A stretch of DNA of 64,000 bases from Mycetocola lacteus (lineage in GTDB: Bacteria > Actinomycetota > Actinomycetes > Actinomycetales > Microbacteriaceae), in NCBI RefSeq assembly GCF_003667575.1, contig NZ_RCUY01000009.1, positions 469,563-533,562 on the forward strand, read 5' to 3'. The notes below the pieces were generated by a model, which was given only the letters and a program-made list of their open reading frames with translations, was not told the DNA's origin and made no database searches. Shown piece after piece: positions 55,503 to 63,828 of the stretch. A program made the translations under genes and the position numbers. Within the stretch, counting starts at the first letter, position 1, and each line of letters opens with the position of its first letter.

Positions 55503-57227
55503 TTAGGCGCTGGCCAGCGCGCCGGCCGCCGCGGCACGACGCCCGGGAATCGCCGCGATCAGCTGGCGGGTGTATTCGTGTTCGGGATGATCAAACACGC
55601 GGGCTGTCGCCCCCTCTTCCACAAGCTCACCGCCGCGCAGCACCGAAACCGTATGCGCGAGCTGACGCACCACCGCCAGATCGTGCGAGATAAAGAGGTA
55701 GCTGACGCCGAGGTCGCGTTGGAGTTCGCCAAGCAGCTCGAGGATGCGCGCCTGCACGGTCACATCCAGCGCCGACACCGCCTCGTCGAGGACAACCACA
55801 TCGGGACCGGGCACCAGGGCACGCGCAATCGCCACGCGCTGGCGCTGACCTCCGGAGAGCTCATGCGGACGCCGAGTGAGCACGGTCGCGGGCAGCGCGA
55901 CCCGGTCGATGATCTGCGCCACCCGGGCACGACGCTCGGCCGCATCTCCGATACCAAAGTTGCGCAGCGGCTCGGTCACGATGTCGCCAATCGACTGGCG
56001 CGGATCCAGCGAACCGAACGGGTTTTGGTACACCATCTGCACCCGGCGACGCAGCTCCCGCAGTCCCGCTCCGCGCAGCCCGGTGATCTCCTGCCCGTGA
56101 ATCTGGACCGTCCCCGAGGTGGGCTTTTGGAAACCCAGCACGATTCGCGCGGTGGTGGTTTTACCCGATCCGGACTCGCCGACAATCGCGTGGGTGCTGC
56201 CCGGGGCAATGTGGAAGGACACGTTGTTCACCGCGCGCTGCGCCGATCCCGAGCGGCCAAAATCCTGGACCAGATTGTGGGCCACAACAACCGGAGCGGC
56301 GGGTCCGTCGGCGCCACTCGCGCCATCCTGGATCGCATCGGCGGCGGAGCGCTGCACTACCCGGAGGTTACGCTCCCCCCGCGCCGCTTCGGGATTTTCG
56401 GGTGCTGCGGTAGGTAACTGGAGGCCCTCCCCCAGTGACAGAGTCGCAAACGACGGGGCATCCCGAAGCAGCCGGCGAGTATAGGCGCTTTCGGGGTGGG
56501 CCAACACACGCTCGGTGTCTCCGGCTTCCTGCACGCTGCCATCGCGCAGGACCACCAGACGGTCGGAACGGTCGGCGGCCACGGCGAGGTCGTGGGTGAC
56601 CATGAGCACCGCGGTGCCCGAGTCACGGCGCAGCGTATCGATCAGGTCGAGGATCGTGGCCTGCACGGTCACATCCAGCGCGCTGGTCGCCTCATCGGCG
56701 ATCAGCAGGGCGGGTTCCAGCGCGATCGCCCCGGCGATCAACACCCGCTGCTTCATCCCTCCCGAGAGCTCGTGCGGATACTGGGTCGCCCGCAGCTCGG
56801 GGTTGGGGATGCCCACATAGTCCAGCAGTTCGATGACCCGGGCACGGCGCGCAGCCCGGTCCTTCCACCGGTGAATCCGCAGCACCTCAGCCACGGATTC
56901 CCCCACCTTCTTGACCGGGTTCAGCGAGTTGTTGGGGTCCTGCGGGATCCAGCCGATCGCGCGGCCGCGCAGATCCCGGAAGCGCTTTTCGCTCCACCCG
57001 GTCACGTCACTTTCGCCGATCAGTACCCGGCCGCCGGTTATCGATCCGTTACTCGCCAGCAGTCCGGTCGCCGCCTGGGCGGTGGTGGTTTTCCCGGATC
57101 CGGACTCCCCCACCACCGCGAGCAACTGCCCGGGCTCAATCTCGAGGGAGACGCCGCGCACCACGTCCAGGCGCTCGCGTCCCACGGTGTAGGACACCTG
57201 CAGGTTGTCGATGGTGAGGGTGCTCAT
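55503..57227 (-). CDS. peptide/nickel-type ABC transporter, fused ATPases
   Basis: A 574-residue protein with two Dpp-type ABC ATPase domains in one chain. Domain 1: GESGSGKTTT, signature LSGGMKQR, LLIADEATSALD. Domain 2: GESGSGKTTT, LSGGQRQR, VVVLDEAVSALD. Both Walker B have DEA in place of DEP. The start at 57227 overlaps the permease stop by 4 bp. It powers the DppB/DppC-type permeases. The fusion of DppD- and DppF-like units is common in actinobacteria. Confidence 0.93.
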   Translation of the reverse strand: MSTLTIDNLQVSYTVGRERLDVVRGVSLEIEPGQLLAVVGESGSGKTTTAQAATGLLASNGSITGGRVLIGESDVTGWSEKRFRDLRGRAIGWIPQDPNNSLNPVKKVGESVAEVLRIHRWKDRAARRARVIELLDYVGIPNPELRATQYPHELSGGMKQRVLIAGAIALEPALLIADEATSALDVTVQATILDLIDTLRRDSGTAVLMVTHDLAVAADRSDRLVVLRDGSVQEAGDTERVLAHPESAYTRRLLRDAPSFATLSLGEGLQLPTAAPENPEAARGERNLRVVQRSAADAIQDGASGADGPAAPVVVAHNLVQDFGRSGSAQRAVNNVSFHIAPGSTHAIVGESGSGKTTTARIVLGFQKPTSGTVQIHGQEITGLRGAGLRELRRRVQMVYQNPFGSLDPRQSIGDIVTEPLRNFGIGDAAERRARVAQIIDRVALPATVLTRRPHELSGGQRQRVAIARALVPGPDVVVLDEAVSALDVTVQARILELLGELQRDLGVSYLFISHDLAVVRQLAHTVSVLRGGELVEEGATARVFDHPEHEYTRQLIAAIPGRRAAAAGALASA

Positions 57228-58108
57228 CGGATCCGTCCCTTTGCGGCAATCGCCGCGCTCAGTCGATTGGCGGCAAGTACCACCAGAACCACCACCGCCC
57301 CGGGCAGGGTGGTGAGCCACCAGGCGGTGGCGATGTAGTTGCGTCCCTCGGCGATCATCAGTCCCCACTCGGGTGTGGGCGGCGGTGCGCCGTAGCCCAG
57401 GAAGCCGAGGGTTGAGATCGAGAGCACCGCGGTGCCAAACTGCAGGGCTGCCAGCGCCAACACCGCGGTCAGCGAGTTGGGCAGCACGTGACGCCACAGC
57501 ACCACAAAGAACCGGCCACCGCTGGCAAACGCGGCCTCCACATAGTCCGATCCGCGCACTCGCACGACCTCGGAGCGGGAGAGCCGGGCAAACGCTGCGA
57601 CACTGGTGAAACCGACCGCGATGGCTGCCTGCGCGGTACCAAAGCCCAGCAGGATAATGATCGAGAGCGAGAGCAGCAGCGAGGGGATCGCCAGGAACAC
57701 GTCGACGATGCGCATCAGGATGTCGTCCACGAGGCGACGGGAAGACCCGGCAATCACCCCGATCGCGGTCCCGATCACGAAGCCCACGGTCACCGCGATC
57801 AGCGCCCCGGACAGCGAGTTGATCGCCCCGTACACCACCCGGGTGAACATGTCACGACCGGTCGCATCGGTCCCGAACAGGTGGTCCAGGCTCGGCGGTT
57901 GCTGCGCCTGGGTGGCGTTGCCGGCGATCGGATCCAGCGGGGTGAATGCCTGCGGGATGATCGCCCAGGCGATGACGACCAGTAGCCACACCACCGAGAG
58001 AATCACCGAGATTTTCGGGCGTCCGAGCCGCTCGCGCAGGCTCAGCCGTGTGGGGACAAACGGATCGGGCAGGCTCAAAGTCTGCGTACTGCGCTCGTCG
58101 ATACTCAT
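57224..58108 (-). CDS. peptide-type ABC permease (DppC-like)
   Basis: A 294-residue permease with a cytoplasmic N-terminus, an Opp/Dpp-type N-terminal segment (helix about 35-52) and a core of five helices; the coupling region resembles VRVRGSDYVEAAFASGGRFF. It overlaps the DppB-like and ATPase genes by 4 bp at each end. Confidence 0.92.
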   Translation of the reverse strand: MSIDERSTQTLSLPDPFVPTRLSLRERLGRPKISVILSVVWLLVVIAWAIIPQAFTPLDPIAGNATQAQQPPSLDHLFGTDATGRDMFTRVVYGAINSLSGALIAVTVGFVIGTAIGVIAGSSRRLVDDILMRIVDVFLAIPSLLLSLSIIILLGFGTAQAAIAVGFTSVAAFARLSRSEVVRVRGSDYVEAAFASGGRFFVVLWRHVLPNSLTAVLALAALQFGTAVLSISTLGFLGYGAPPPTPEWGLMIAEGRNYIATAWWLTTLPGAVVVLVVLAANRLSAAIAAKGRIR

Positions 58109-59079
58109 ACCGCGACCACCTTTCTCTCCCGGGCAAGCCGGGCACCGCCACGCGTTCGAGTACTCAGGCGTGGATCGAGTATCGGATAGAGCAGGTCCAC
58201 CACGAGGTTGATCACCACAAAGACGGTGGCTGAAAGCAGCACCACCGCGAGCAGAATCGGCGTATCCTGCTGGCTTACGGCCTGCTCGGTGAGTCGGCCC
58301 ACGCCCGCGCGACCGAAGACGGTCTCGGTGACCACGGCCCCGCCGATCAGCTCACCAAAGAGCACACCGGCCATCGTGAAGGCCGGCAACACGGCGTTCC
58401 GTGCGACGTTTTTAGAGAGGATCCACCAGGGATCCGCACCCCGCGCGCGCACCACCGCGACGAAGGGGTAGCCCAGCACGTCATCCACCGAGCGAATCAG
58501 AATCTGGGCGAGCGGTGCCGATATCGGAACCGCCAGTGTGAGGACCGGCAGTATCAGTCCCTCAACCGGTCCCGGATTCACTACCGGAATGAGTCGGAGC
58601 TGGAAGGAGAACACCTGGATCAGCACGATGCCCAACCAGAACACCGGCACCGCCACAAACAGCGAGGGTAGAGCGCGGAAAACGTCGGCAATCTTACGCA
58701 GCCCGGGAAGGTTGGCCAGGATCGTGATGCCCACCGCCAACAGCACGGCCGCCACAAACCCGAGTGAGGCGAGCAGCAGGGTGCCCGGCACCACCTCGGC
58801 CAGAAGCTGTTTGACCGGCGTCCCACTCTGGATCGAATAGCCAAAGTCGCCCCCGAGGAAACCCAGCAACGTGTGCACGTATTGAATTGGCAGCGGCGTA
58901 TCGGCGCCATAGGCAACCCGCAGCGCGGCGATCTGATCCGGAGAGAGCCCCAGCTCGGGGTTTTCAAACTTGATCATTAGCGCGTCGCCGGGCATCGCCT
59001 GGAGCAGCACAAACGCAACCGTGAACGCGGCCAGCAGCACGGCCGCCGCCTGGCCGAGCCGGCCCAGAACGTACTTCAT
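58105..59079 (-). CDS. peptide-type ABC permease (DppB-like)
   Basis: A 324-residue permease: first helix (about 8-28, LGQAAAVLLAAFTVAFVLLQ), long extracytoplasmic segment, and a core with LPVLTLAVPISAPLAQILIR and VVRARGADPWWILSKNVARN, the DppB coupling loop. It forms the transmembrane pore with the DppC-like subunit. Confidence 0.92.
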   Translation of the reverse strand: MKYVLGRLGQAAAVLLAAFTVAFVLLQAMPGDALMIKFENPELGLSPDQIAALRVAYGADTPLPIQYVHTLLGFLGGDFGYSIQSGTPVKQLLAEVVPGTLLLASLGFVAAVLLAVGITILANLPGLRKIADVFRALPSLFVAVPVFWLGIVLIQVFSFQLRLIPVVNPGPVEGLILPVLTLAVPISAPLAQILIRSVDDVLGYPFVAVVRARGADPWWILSKNVARNAVLPAFTMAGVLFGELIGGAVVTETVFGRAGVGRLTEQAVSQQDTPILLAVVLLSATVFVVINLVVDLLYPILDPRLSTRTRGGARLARERKVVAV

Positions 59080-59108
59080 GGGGATCCTTTCAACGGGGAA
59101 ACCACGGA

Positions 59109-59142
59109 CGTCCGGATCGCCTCGGTCGAGGCGATCCGGACG
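59109..59142 (-). terminator. intercistronic perfect hairpin
   Basis: CGTCCGGATCGCCTC-GGTC-GAGGCGATCCGGACG lies between the stop of the binding protein gene and the DppB-like start. Such hairpins commonly raise the level of binding-protein mRNA over that of the membrane subunits. Confidence 0.7.
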
Positions 59143-59149
59143 GCGGGGG

Positions 59150-60814
59150 CTACTGCTTGTCTACCCAGACGGCGTCAAAGCTGGGCCGTCCCACGGATTC
59201 CGAGGAGAAGCCGTGCACGAAGTTAGCGGTGGCAAACACCTGCGGCTCCTCAAAGAACGGGATCACATAGGCCTGGTCGGCCAGATACTTCTGCACGGTC
59301 TGGCTGGCCTCGATCCGAGCCTTGGGGTCCGCGGTGGAAGCCACGGCCTCAAGCAGTTCCTCAAGCTTCGGGTCGCCGATGGACTGATCGGCGTTGTCAC
59401 GGTTGAGCAGGGTGTTGCGGTTCTTGGAGTAGAACTGGCTCTTGATCACATCGAGGTCCGCACGTCCCACCATCGAGTGGTAGATCTGCACCTGGTTGGC
59501 ATCCTGGATCGCCTTGGCGTAGGTGCCGGCGTCGGCCTTGAGGATCTGCAGGTCCACGCCGATCTTCTTGAGCTGCTGGCTCACCAGGGTGAGGGCATCG
59601 AAGGAGCGCGGCTGCGGGGCAGCCTCGTTCACCACCAGGGTCAGCGGCTGGCCGTCCTTTTCGCGAATGCCGTTGCTGCCGAGCTTCCATCCGGCCTCAT
59701 CTAGCAGGGTCGCCGCCTTCTTGGGGTCGTAACCGAAAGCGTCCTTGGTGTCCACGTAACCCAGCGCGGTCTTGCTCAGCACCGAGGTGGCCAGCGGGTA
59801 GTTCTTGGTATAGATGGTCTTGACCAGCTCCTCCCGGTCGATCCCGGCGATCAGCGCCTGGCGTACCCGGATGTCGGAGAGCTTCTCGTTGCGGAAACGC
59901 AGGCTCAGGCCGTTATTCACGCCATTGGTCTGCGCGGCAAACACCTGGAAACCGGCGTCGGTGACCTGCTTTTCGTCCTGGGCCTCGACGTCGCGAATCA
60001 GGCCGGCCTGGCCCGAGAGCAGGGCACCCACCCGGACGCTCGCCTCGGGAGTCACGGTGATCTGAATCTTGTCCAGGTACGGACGTCCCTGGTTCGACCA
60101 GGACTTCGGTGCCCACTTATAGTCCTTGCGGGCGACCAGGTCGAGCCCGGTGCCGATCTTCTCGTTGTCCACGGTGAAAGGACCCGATCCGATGATGTTG
60201 GCTGCGTTTCCGGGGCCGAACTTTTCAAACGGAAGATCGAGGGTCTTGGAGGACAGCAGACCCGAGTTGATGGTTGAGGTCGCCTGCAAGAAACCGGGCG
60301 ACGGCGCCGAGAAGTGGAACTTGACGGTGTTCTTATCCACCACCTCGCTACTTTGATAGTTGTTGATCGCCTCCGAAACCGTCAGGCCTCGGGCCGCGTC
60401 ACCGAGACCGTACAGGTCGAAGTTCTTCGCGACAACTGCGGCATCCAGCGGGGTGCCATCGGAGAAGGTCACGCCGTCACGAATCGTGAAGGTGTACTCG
60501 GTTGCGTCGGCGTTGGATTCCCACTTGGTGGCGATCCACGGCTCGAACTCCAGGGTCTTGGGGTCCTGGTAGACGAGGCGATCGGCGATGTTGTTGACGA
60601 TGCCACCGTTGGGATAGAACCCGGCCCCCGGCGGGTACAGGCCGGTAATGGCCTGGTGCTCGAGGTAGACAAGGGTGCCGCCGGTGACCGGTTTTCCCGT
60701 CTCGCTGCTCGACCCGGAACCGGGTGCGCTGGCGTTTGCGGAGCAGCCGGCAAGCGCAAGCGCAAGCACGGTTGCGGTCGCAAGACCGGCGATAAGACGT
60801 CTCGGTGAGGGCAT
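59150..60814 (-). CDS. peptide-type ABC substrate-binding lipoprotein
   Basis: A 554-residue family 5 solute-binding lipoprotein. Signal peptide with lipobox LAGC (near residues 21-24), then the family fold (GIVNNIADRLVYQDPKTLEF, EPWIATKWESNADATEYTFT). The start at 60814 is chosen for its ribosome site AGGAGA 7 nt upstream. First gene of an operon of binding protein, two permeases, fused ATPases and LLM monooxygenase. Substrate may be a peptide or a sulfur- or nitrogen-containing organic compound handled by the monooxygenase. Confidence 0.92.
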   Translation of the reverse strand: MPSPRRLIAGLATATVLALALAGCSANASAPGSGSSSETGKPVTGGTLVYLEHQAITGLYPPGAGFYPNGGIVNNIADRLVYQDPKTLEFEPWIATKWESNADATEYTFTIRDGVTFSDGTPLDAAVVAKNFDLYGLGDAARGLTVSEAINNYQSSEVVDKNTVKFHFSAPSPGFLQATSTINSGLLSSKTLDLPFEKFGPGNAANIIGSGPFTVDNEKIGTGLDLVARKDYKWAPKSWSNQGRPYLDKIQITVTPEASVRVGALLSGQAGLIRDVEAQDEKQVTDAGFQVFAAQTNGVNNGLSLRFRNEKLSDIRVRQALIAGIDREELVKTIYTKNYPLATSVLSKTALGYVDTKDAFGYDPKKAATLLDEAGWKLGSNGIREKDGQPLTLVVNEAAPQPRSFDALTLVSQQLKKIGVDLQILKADAGTYAKAIQDANQVQIYHSMVGRADLDVIKSQFYSKNRNTLLNRDNADQSIGDPKLEELLEAVASTADPKARIEASQTVQKYLADQAYVIPFFEEPQVFATANFVHGFSSESVGRPSFDAVWVDKQ

Positions 60815-60964
60815 AGGTGGTTCTCCTGGCGCGGGGCGGAACGAGCGGGCTCGACCGCAAAACTGTGATCGGGTGGGTGAAACGTAACCCCGACAGTAGT
60901 GGCGCATCCGGCCCGGTTTGGAGGGCATGACAAACTATGACCTCATGCGTCGCTCGACGACATC

Positions 60965-60982
60965 CCGGGGTGCGCACCCCGG
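60965..60982. promoter_or_regulatory. perfect 18-bp palindrome in a divergent region
   Basis: CCGGGGTGCGCACCCCGG lies between the peptide-binding protein gene and the SDR gene, which face away from each other. A candidate operator for one or both. Confidence 0.4.
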
Positions 60983-61107
60983 AGCGCGTCACTAGGGTCG
61001 GCCCTACGACCCCGCGTCACCCCGTGGCATTTTTTGGCCCGGTCGCGGCGTGGCACGGTAGCGTGGAGCACAACGATTCACCCGCAGCCCCTCGGAAGGA
61101 CCCCCCG

Positions 61108-61992
61108 ATGACCACGCCCGATGCCTTTCCCGAGACTTCTCCGGAAACCGACACGACCGCGCTTGGTTCCGTTGTGGACACCGTGACCGCCACCAATTCG
61201 GCGGCATCGGATACCTCCGGAACACGCAGTGCCGATGCCGCCGACAGCGCGGACTCAATCGAGGCCGCGGTCGAAGGTGCGCTCACCGTGGTTGCCGCAT
61301 CCGCCGCCCGGCCACGCGCGGTAGTGACCGGGGCCACCGGAGGCATGGGCCTCGAAATTGTTCGAGAGCTGGCACGCACCCACGGCGTCACCGCTCTGGG
61401 CCGCTCGGCCACGCGACTGACCGAGCTGGATTCGATCAGCGGTGTGACGACTCGCAGCGTGGATCTCACCCAGCCGGACCGGCTCGCCACCGCGCTGGGA
61501 GACCTGGGTCCCGTGGATGTCGTGGTACACGCGGCGGCAATCGGCGACCAGTTCTCCGTCGAAACGGCGAGCCCCTCGGACTGGCTTACCCAGCTCACCG
61601 TCAATGTTGTCGCCGCATCCGAACTCACTCGCATCCTGCTGCCGACGTTGCGGGAGCGCGAAGGCACCATTATCTTCATCGGGTCGGGCGCCGGCACCAA
61701 TCCCGTCCCCGGCAGCTCCGTCTACGCGGCCAGCAAACATGCCCTGCGCGGTCTCGCCGACTCACTCCGAATTGAGGAAGAGTCCCACCGGGTTCGCGTC
61801 GCCACGGTTGCTCCGGGCCAAACCGACACCGAAATGCTGCGTGGCCTGATCGATGCCGCGGAGTACCGGCCGGAACGCTACATTCGTCCCGAATCCGTTG
61901 CTCAGGCCGTGAGATTTGTGGTGGACGCACCCGCCGACGTGCACCTTACCGACGTCGCCGTACGCCCCCGCCGCGAGCTCAGCCGGTACTAA
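61108..61992 (+). CDS. short-chain dehydrogenase/reductase
   Basis: A 294-residue SDR enzyme. The NAD(P)-binding TGATGGMG is at residues 74-81, and the catalytic YxxxK appears as YAASK with a Ser upstream in IFIGSGAG. The first 65 residues (Thr, Ser, Ala, Asp-rich) precede the Rossmann fold and are unusual. The start at 61108 is chosen for GGAAGGA 7 nt upstream. The substrate cannot be read from sequence. Confidence 0.9.
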   Translation: MTTPDAFPETSPETDTTALGSVVDTVTATNSAASDTSGTRSADAADSADSIEAAVEGALTVVAASAARPRAVVTGATGGMGLEIVRELARTHGVTALGRSATRLTELDSISGVTTRSVDLTQPDRLATALGDLGPVDVVVHAAAIGDQFSVETASPSDWLTQLTVNVVAASELTRILLPTLREREGTIIFIGSGAGTNPVPGSSVYAASKHALRGLADSLRIEEESHRVRVATVAPGQTDTEMLRGLIDAAEYRPERYIRPESVAQAVRFVVDAPADVHLTDVAVRPRRELSRY

Positions 61993-62003
61993 TCTAGGGT
62001 GCG

Positions 62004-62027
62004 CGGTGCCGGTTCGGAGCGGCACCG
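62004..62027 (+). terminator. hairpin after the SDR gene
   Basis: CGGTGCCG-GTTCGGAG-CGGCACCG, 12 bp after the stop. No T run. Confidence 0.45.
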
Positions 62028-62165
62028 AGACTGACGCGGGGTGTGCCCGCCATTTTCGAAGCACGGGCCGCATCCCCTCCTCCACAACACGCACCCACCA
62101 GCGAGTTCTCCACAGTTCCCACGCTCCGATTCGCGCCTCCCCTGCCGTCATGAAGACTCGATGGC

Positions 62166-63434
62166 ATGAACACCGCCACGCCTACGCCTACGCCTACGCC
62201 TACGCCGCCCATTGCGCCGATCTCGACTACCGCACGCAACTCGGACACTCGAGATCCCATAGTCGACCCCGGGTGCTCCAACGGACCCGGCACCGGAGGT
62301 GACCCCGCACCTCCCCATCCGAGTTCGGCACAGCTCATGGGGCCCGTAGGACCCCGGCGTCTCAGGGATCCCCGGCTTCGCTGGCATCCCCAGAATCTCC
62401 AACATCTCCAACATCTCCGACGCACACGACATCCCTGGCGTCCCCGTTCCATTGCGGGTGGCGTCATACTCGCGACGATACTCCCGCTTGTGGGCATCGG
62501 TGTCTCGCCTCCCCTGCAGGCACTGCCGTCCTCAATCCCAGCGACGTATGCGTCTCACACGTCAACACCTTCGCCGGCTTCCTCTCCGGCGGGCTTTCTC
62601 CCGAGCACGACGGCACCATCGGTTTCACCCCCAACGGCTTTGCGTCCATCGCCCGAGCTCTCGTCCCCTAGGTCCCCTAGGTCCCCTAGCAGTGTGTCTC
62701 CGACTGCTGTCGCCACGTCCACGGTGTCCACGTCCGATGCATCCGCGTCCGTTTTGTCCACGTCCGATGAGTCCACGTCCGTCTTGTCCACGTCTGCGGT
62801 GCCGACGCCCGCTGTGTCCGAGTCCAGTCCGGTGCCGCGGTCTAGTTCGGTGTCCGGGGCCAGCTCAGCGTCCGGGGCCGGCTCGGTGCCCGGGGCCAGC
62901 TCAGCATCCGGGGCCGACTCGGTGCCCGGGGCGAATTCGGCACCCGTAGGTGCATCTGCGGCGCCCTTGTTGCGTTTGAAACCACTCAGGGTTGCGACTG
63001 CCAATGAGTCCCACCCTGCACCCCGAGTGGCACGATGGCCCTGGCCAATTCCTCCGCCGTTGACCGTGATTGAGGAGTTCCGCGCACCGCTCAACCCCTG
63101 GAACTCAGGCCGACGCGGAATATCCCTGGCCGCGCTACCCGGATCCGTCGTACGCGCGCCCACAGAGGGTACGGTGACGTTTGTGGGAGTTGTCGTGGAT
63201 CGTCCGGTACTCACACTTGAACACTCGGGCGGCCTTCGAACCAGCTATGAACCGCTCGATTCCATCCTGAAAACCGGAGATTCGGTTCAGGCTGGCGATC
63301 CGCTCGGCACCGTGGCCGCCGGCGGGGTATGCCCACAGATGTGCCTTCACATCGGTGTGCGTTCGGGCGACGAATACGTTAATCCACGACTGTACTTTGG
63401 CAGCAGGGCACGGATCCACCTCCTTCCGCCCTAG
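62166..63434 (+). CDS. M23-like (LytM) protein with degraded metal site
   Basis: A 422-residue protein: a low-complexity N-terminus with Thr-Pro repeats, a hydrophobic segment (about residues 95-113), a long Ser/Ala/Pro/Thr-rich region (about 120-290) and a C-terminal M23-like domain (about 300-415). The domain keeps the fold motifs (PGSVVRAPTEGTVTFVGVV, HSGGLRTSYEPL, and CLHIGVRSGDEYVNP) but the first zinc ligands are replaced: Arg316 and Ser320 stand where His and Asp of HxGxD-type motifs would be, and Cys393 replaces the His of HLH. It is probably not an active endopeptidase. M23 genes divergent from rpsB are common in actinobacteria; here the pair is separated by about 9.7 kb. Confidence 0.75.
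   Translation: MNTATPTPTPTPTPPIAPISTTARNSDTRDPIVDPGCSNGPGTGGDPAPPHPSSAQLMGPVGPRRLRDPRLRWHPQNLQHLQHLRRTRHPWRPRSIAGGVILATILPLVGIGVSPPLQALPSSIPATYASHTSTPSPASSPAGFLPSTTAPSVSPPTALRPSPELSSPRSPRSPSSVSPTAVATSTVSTSDASASVLSTSDESTSVLSTSAVPTPAVSESSPVPRSSSVSGASSASGAGSVPGASSASGADSVPGANSAPVGASAAPLLRLKPLRVATANESHPAPRVARWPWPIPPPLTVIEEFRAPLNPWNSGRRGISLAALPGSVVRAPTEGTVTFVGVVVDRPVLTLEHSGGLRTSYEPLDSILKTGDSVQAGDPLGTVAAGGVCPQMCLHIGVRSGDEYVNPRLYFGSRARIHLLPP
62178..62207 (+). repeat. hexanucleotide repeat (ACGCCT) in the M23-like gene
   Basis: Four ACGCCT units and one ACGCCG encode Thr-Pro repeats near the start of the M23-like protein; a candidate for slippage. Confidence 0.8.
62663..62689 (+). repeat. 9-bp tandem repeat GTCCCCTAG x3
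   Basis: Three exact copies of GTCCCCTAG inside the Ser/Pro-rich region of the M23-like gene; in frame they add Ser-Pro-Arg units. Confidence 0.85.
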
Positions 63435-63647
63435 GTCGCATCAGCTGCGTTGGCGAAGCCTCGCCAGTCCTTTACGGGAACCGCGTGCGGGATCGTTCGG
63501 GTGATGGTTTCCCCAAGATCCCGAATCTCGCAGACCCTCATCCAGACCGCTCCCCTGGCAGGCTGTGCAGGGGAGCTCAAGCGCCCCGAGCACGGTCATT
63601 TCCCCACATGCATGAAAACTTACCGACAAAATTGGCAAAAATGTACG
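63435..63647. other. intergenic stretch without a supported gene
   Basis: I see no convincing gene. A minus-strand 52-codon reading frame (63594 to 63441, MTVLGALELPCTACQGSG...) has a Cys-x-x-Cys-Gln-Gly-Ser-Gly motif but only a poorly spaced GGGG before its ATG and no recognised family. It is recorded as a weak possibility, not a call. Confidence 0.3.
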
Positions 63648-63666
63648 TAAGGCTTGCCTAACCTAA
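63648..63666 (+). promoter_or_regulatory. DtxR/IdeR-like iron box
   Basis: On the minus strand the 19-mer TTAGGTTAGGCAAGCCTTA matches the palindromic DtxR/IdeR consensus TTAGGTTAGGCTAACCTAA at 16 of 19 positions. It overlaps the -35 element of the promoter described next, the position expected for iron-dependent repression. Confidence 0.75.
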
Positions 63667-63682
63667 TGTTTGCCAATAGATT
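63654..63682 (+). promoter_or_regulatory. sigma-A-type promoter overlapping the iron box
   Basis: TTGCCT (63654-63659), a 17-bp spacer, and TAGATT (63677-63682). Predicted transcription start near 63689 on the plus strand. Confidence 0.5.
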
Positions 63683-63688
63683 ATCAAC

Positions 63689-63811
63689 ACGAACGGATCA
63701 GGTTCAGCTATCGCCCGATAGTGATCCGGTCGCCGTTTTCGCAAACGGACGCAACGCATCCTGGCAAGACCGCAACAGGCTGCCCGCCACTACCTCGGCG
63801 GGCAGCTGCGG
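63689..63811 (+). ncRNA. candidate iron-regulated structured RNA
   Basis: From the predicted start near 63689, three strong hairpins follow: CGGATCA-bulge-CTATCG/CGATAG-TGATCCG (63694-63728, a 13-bp helix with a 7-nt bulge), CCGTTT-TCGC-AAACGG (63733-63748), and CCGCA..CTGCCCGCC/GGCGGGCAG.TGCGG (63770-63811). No conserved protein reading frame is evident. The transcript would be repressed by iron. The last hairpin may instead be, or also be, a terminator for a minus-strand gene entering from the right. No U run follows it. Confidence 0.4.
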
Positions 63812-63828
63812 TTGTCGGGGAATTGCCC

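Noticed and set aside
63450..63650. 66-codon plus-strand open frame after the M23-like gene
   Set aside because: No ribosome site, no family, and its 3' end overlaps the iron box.
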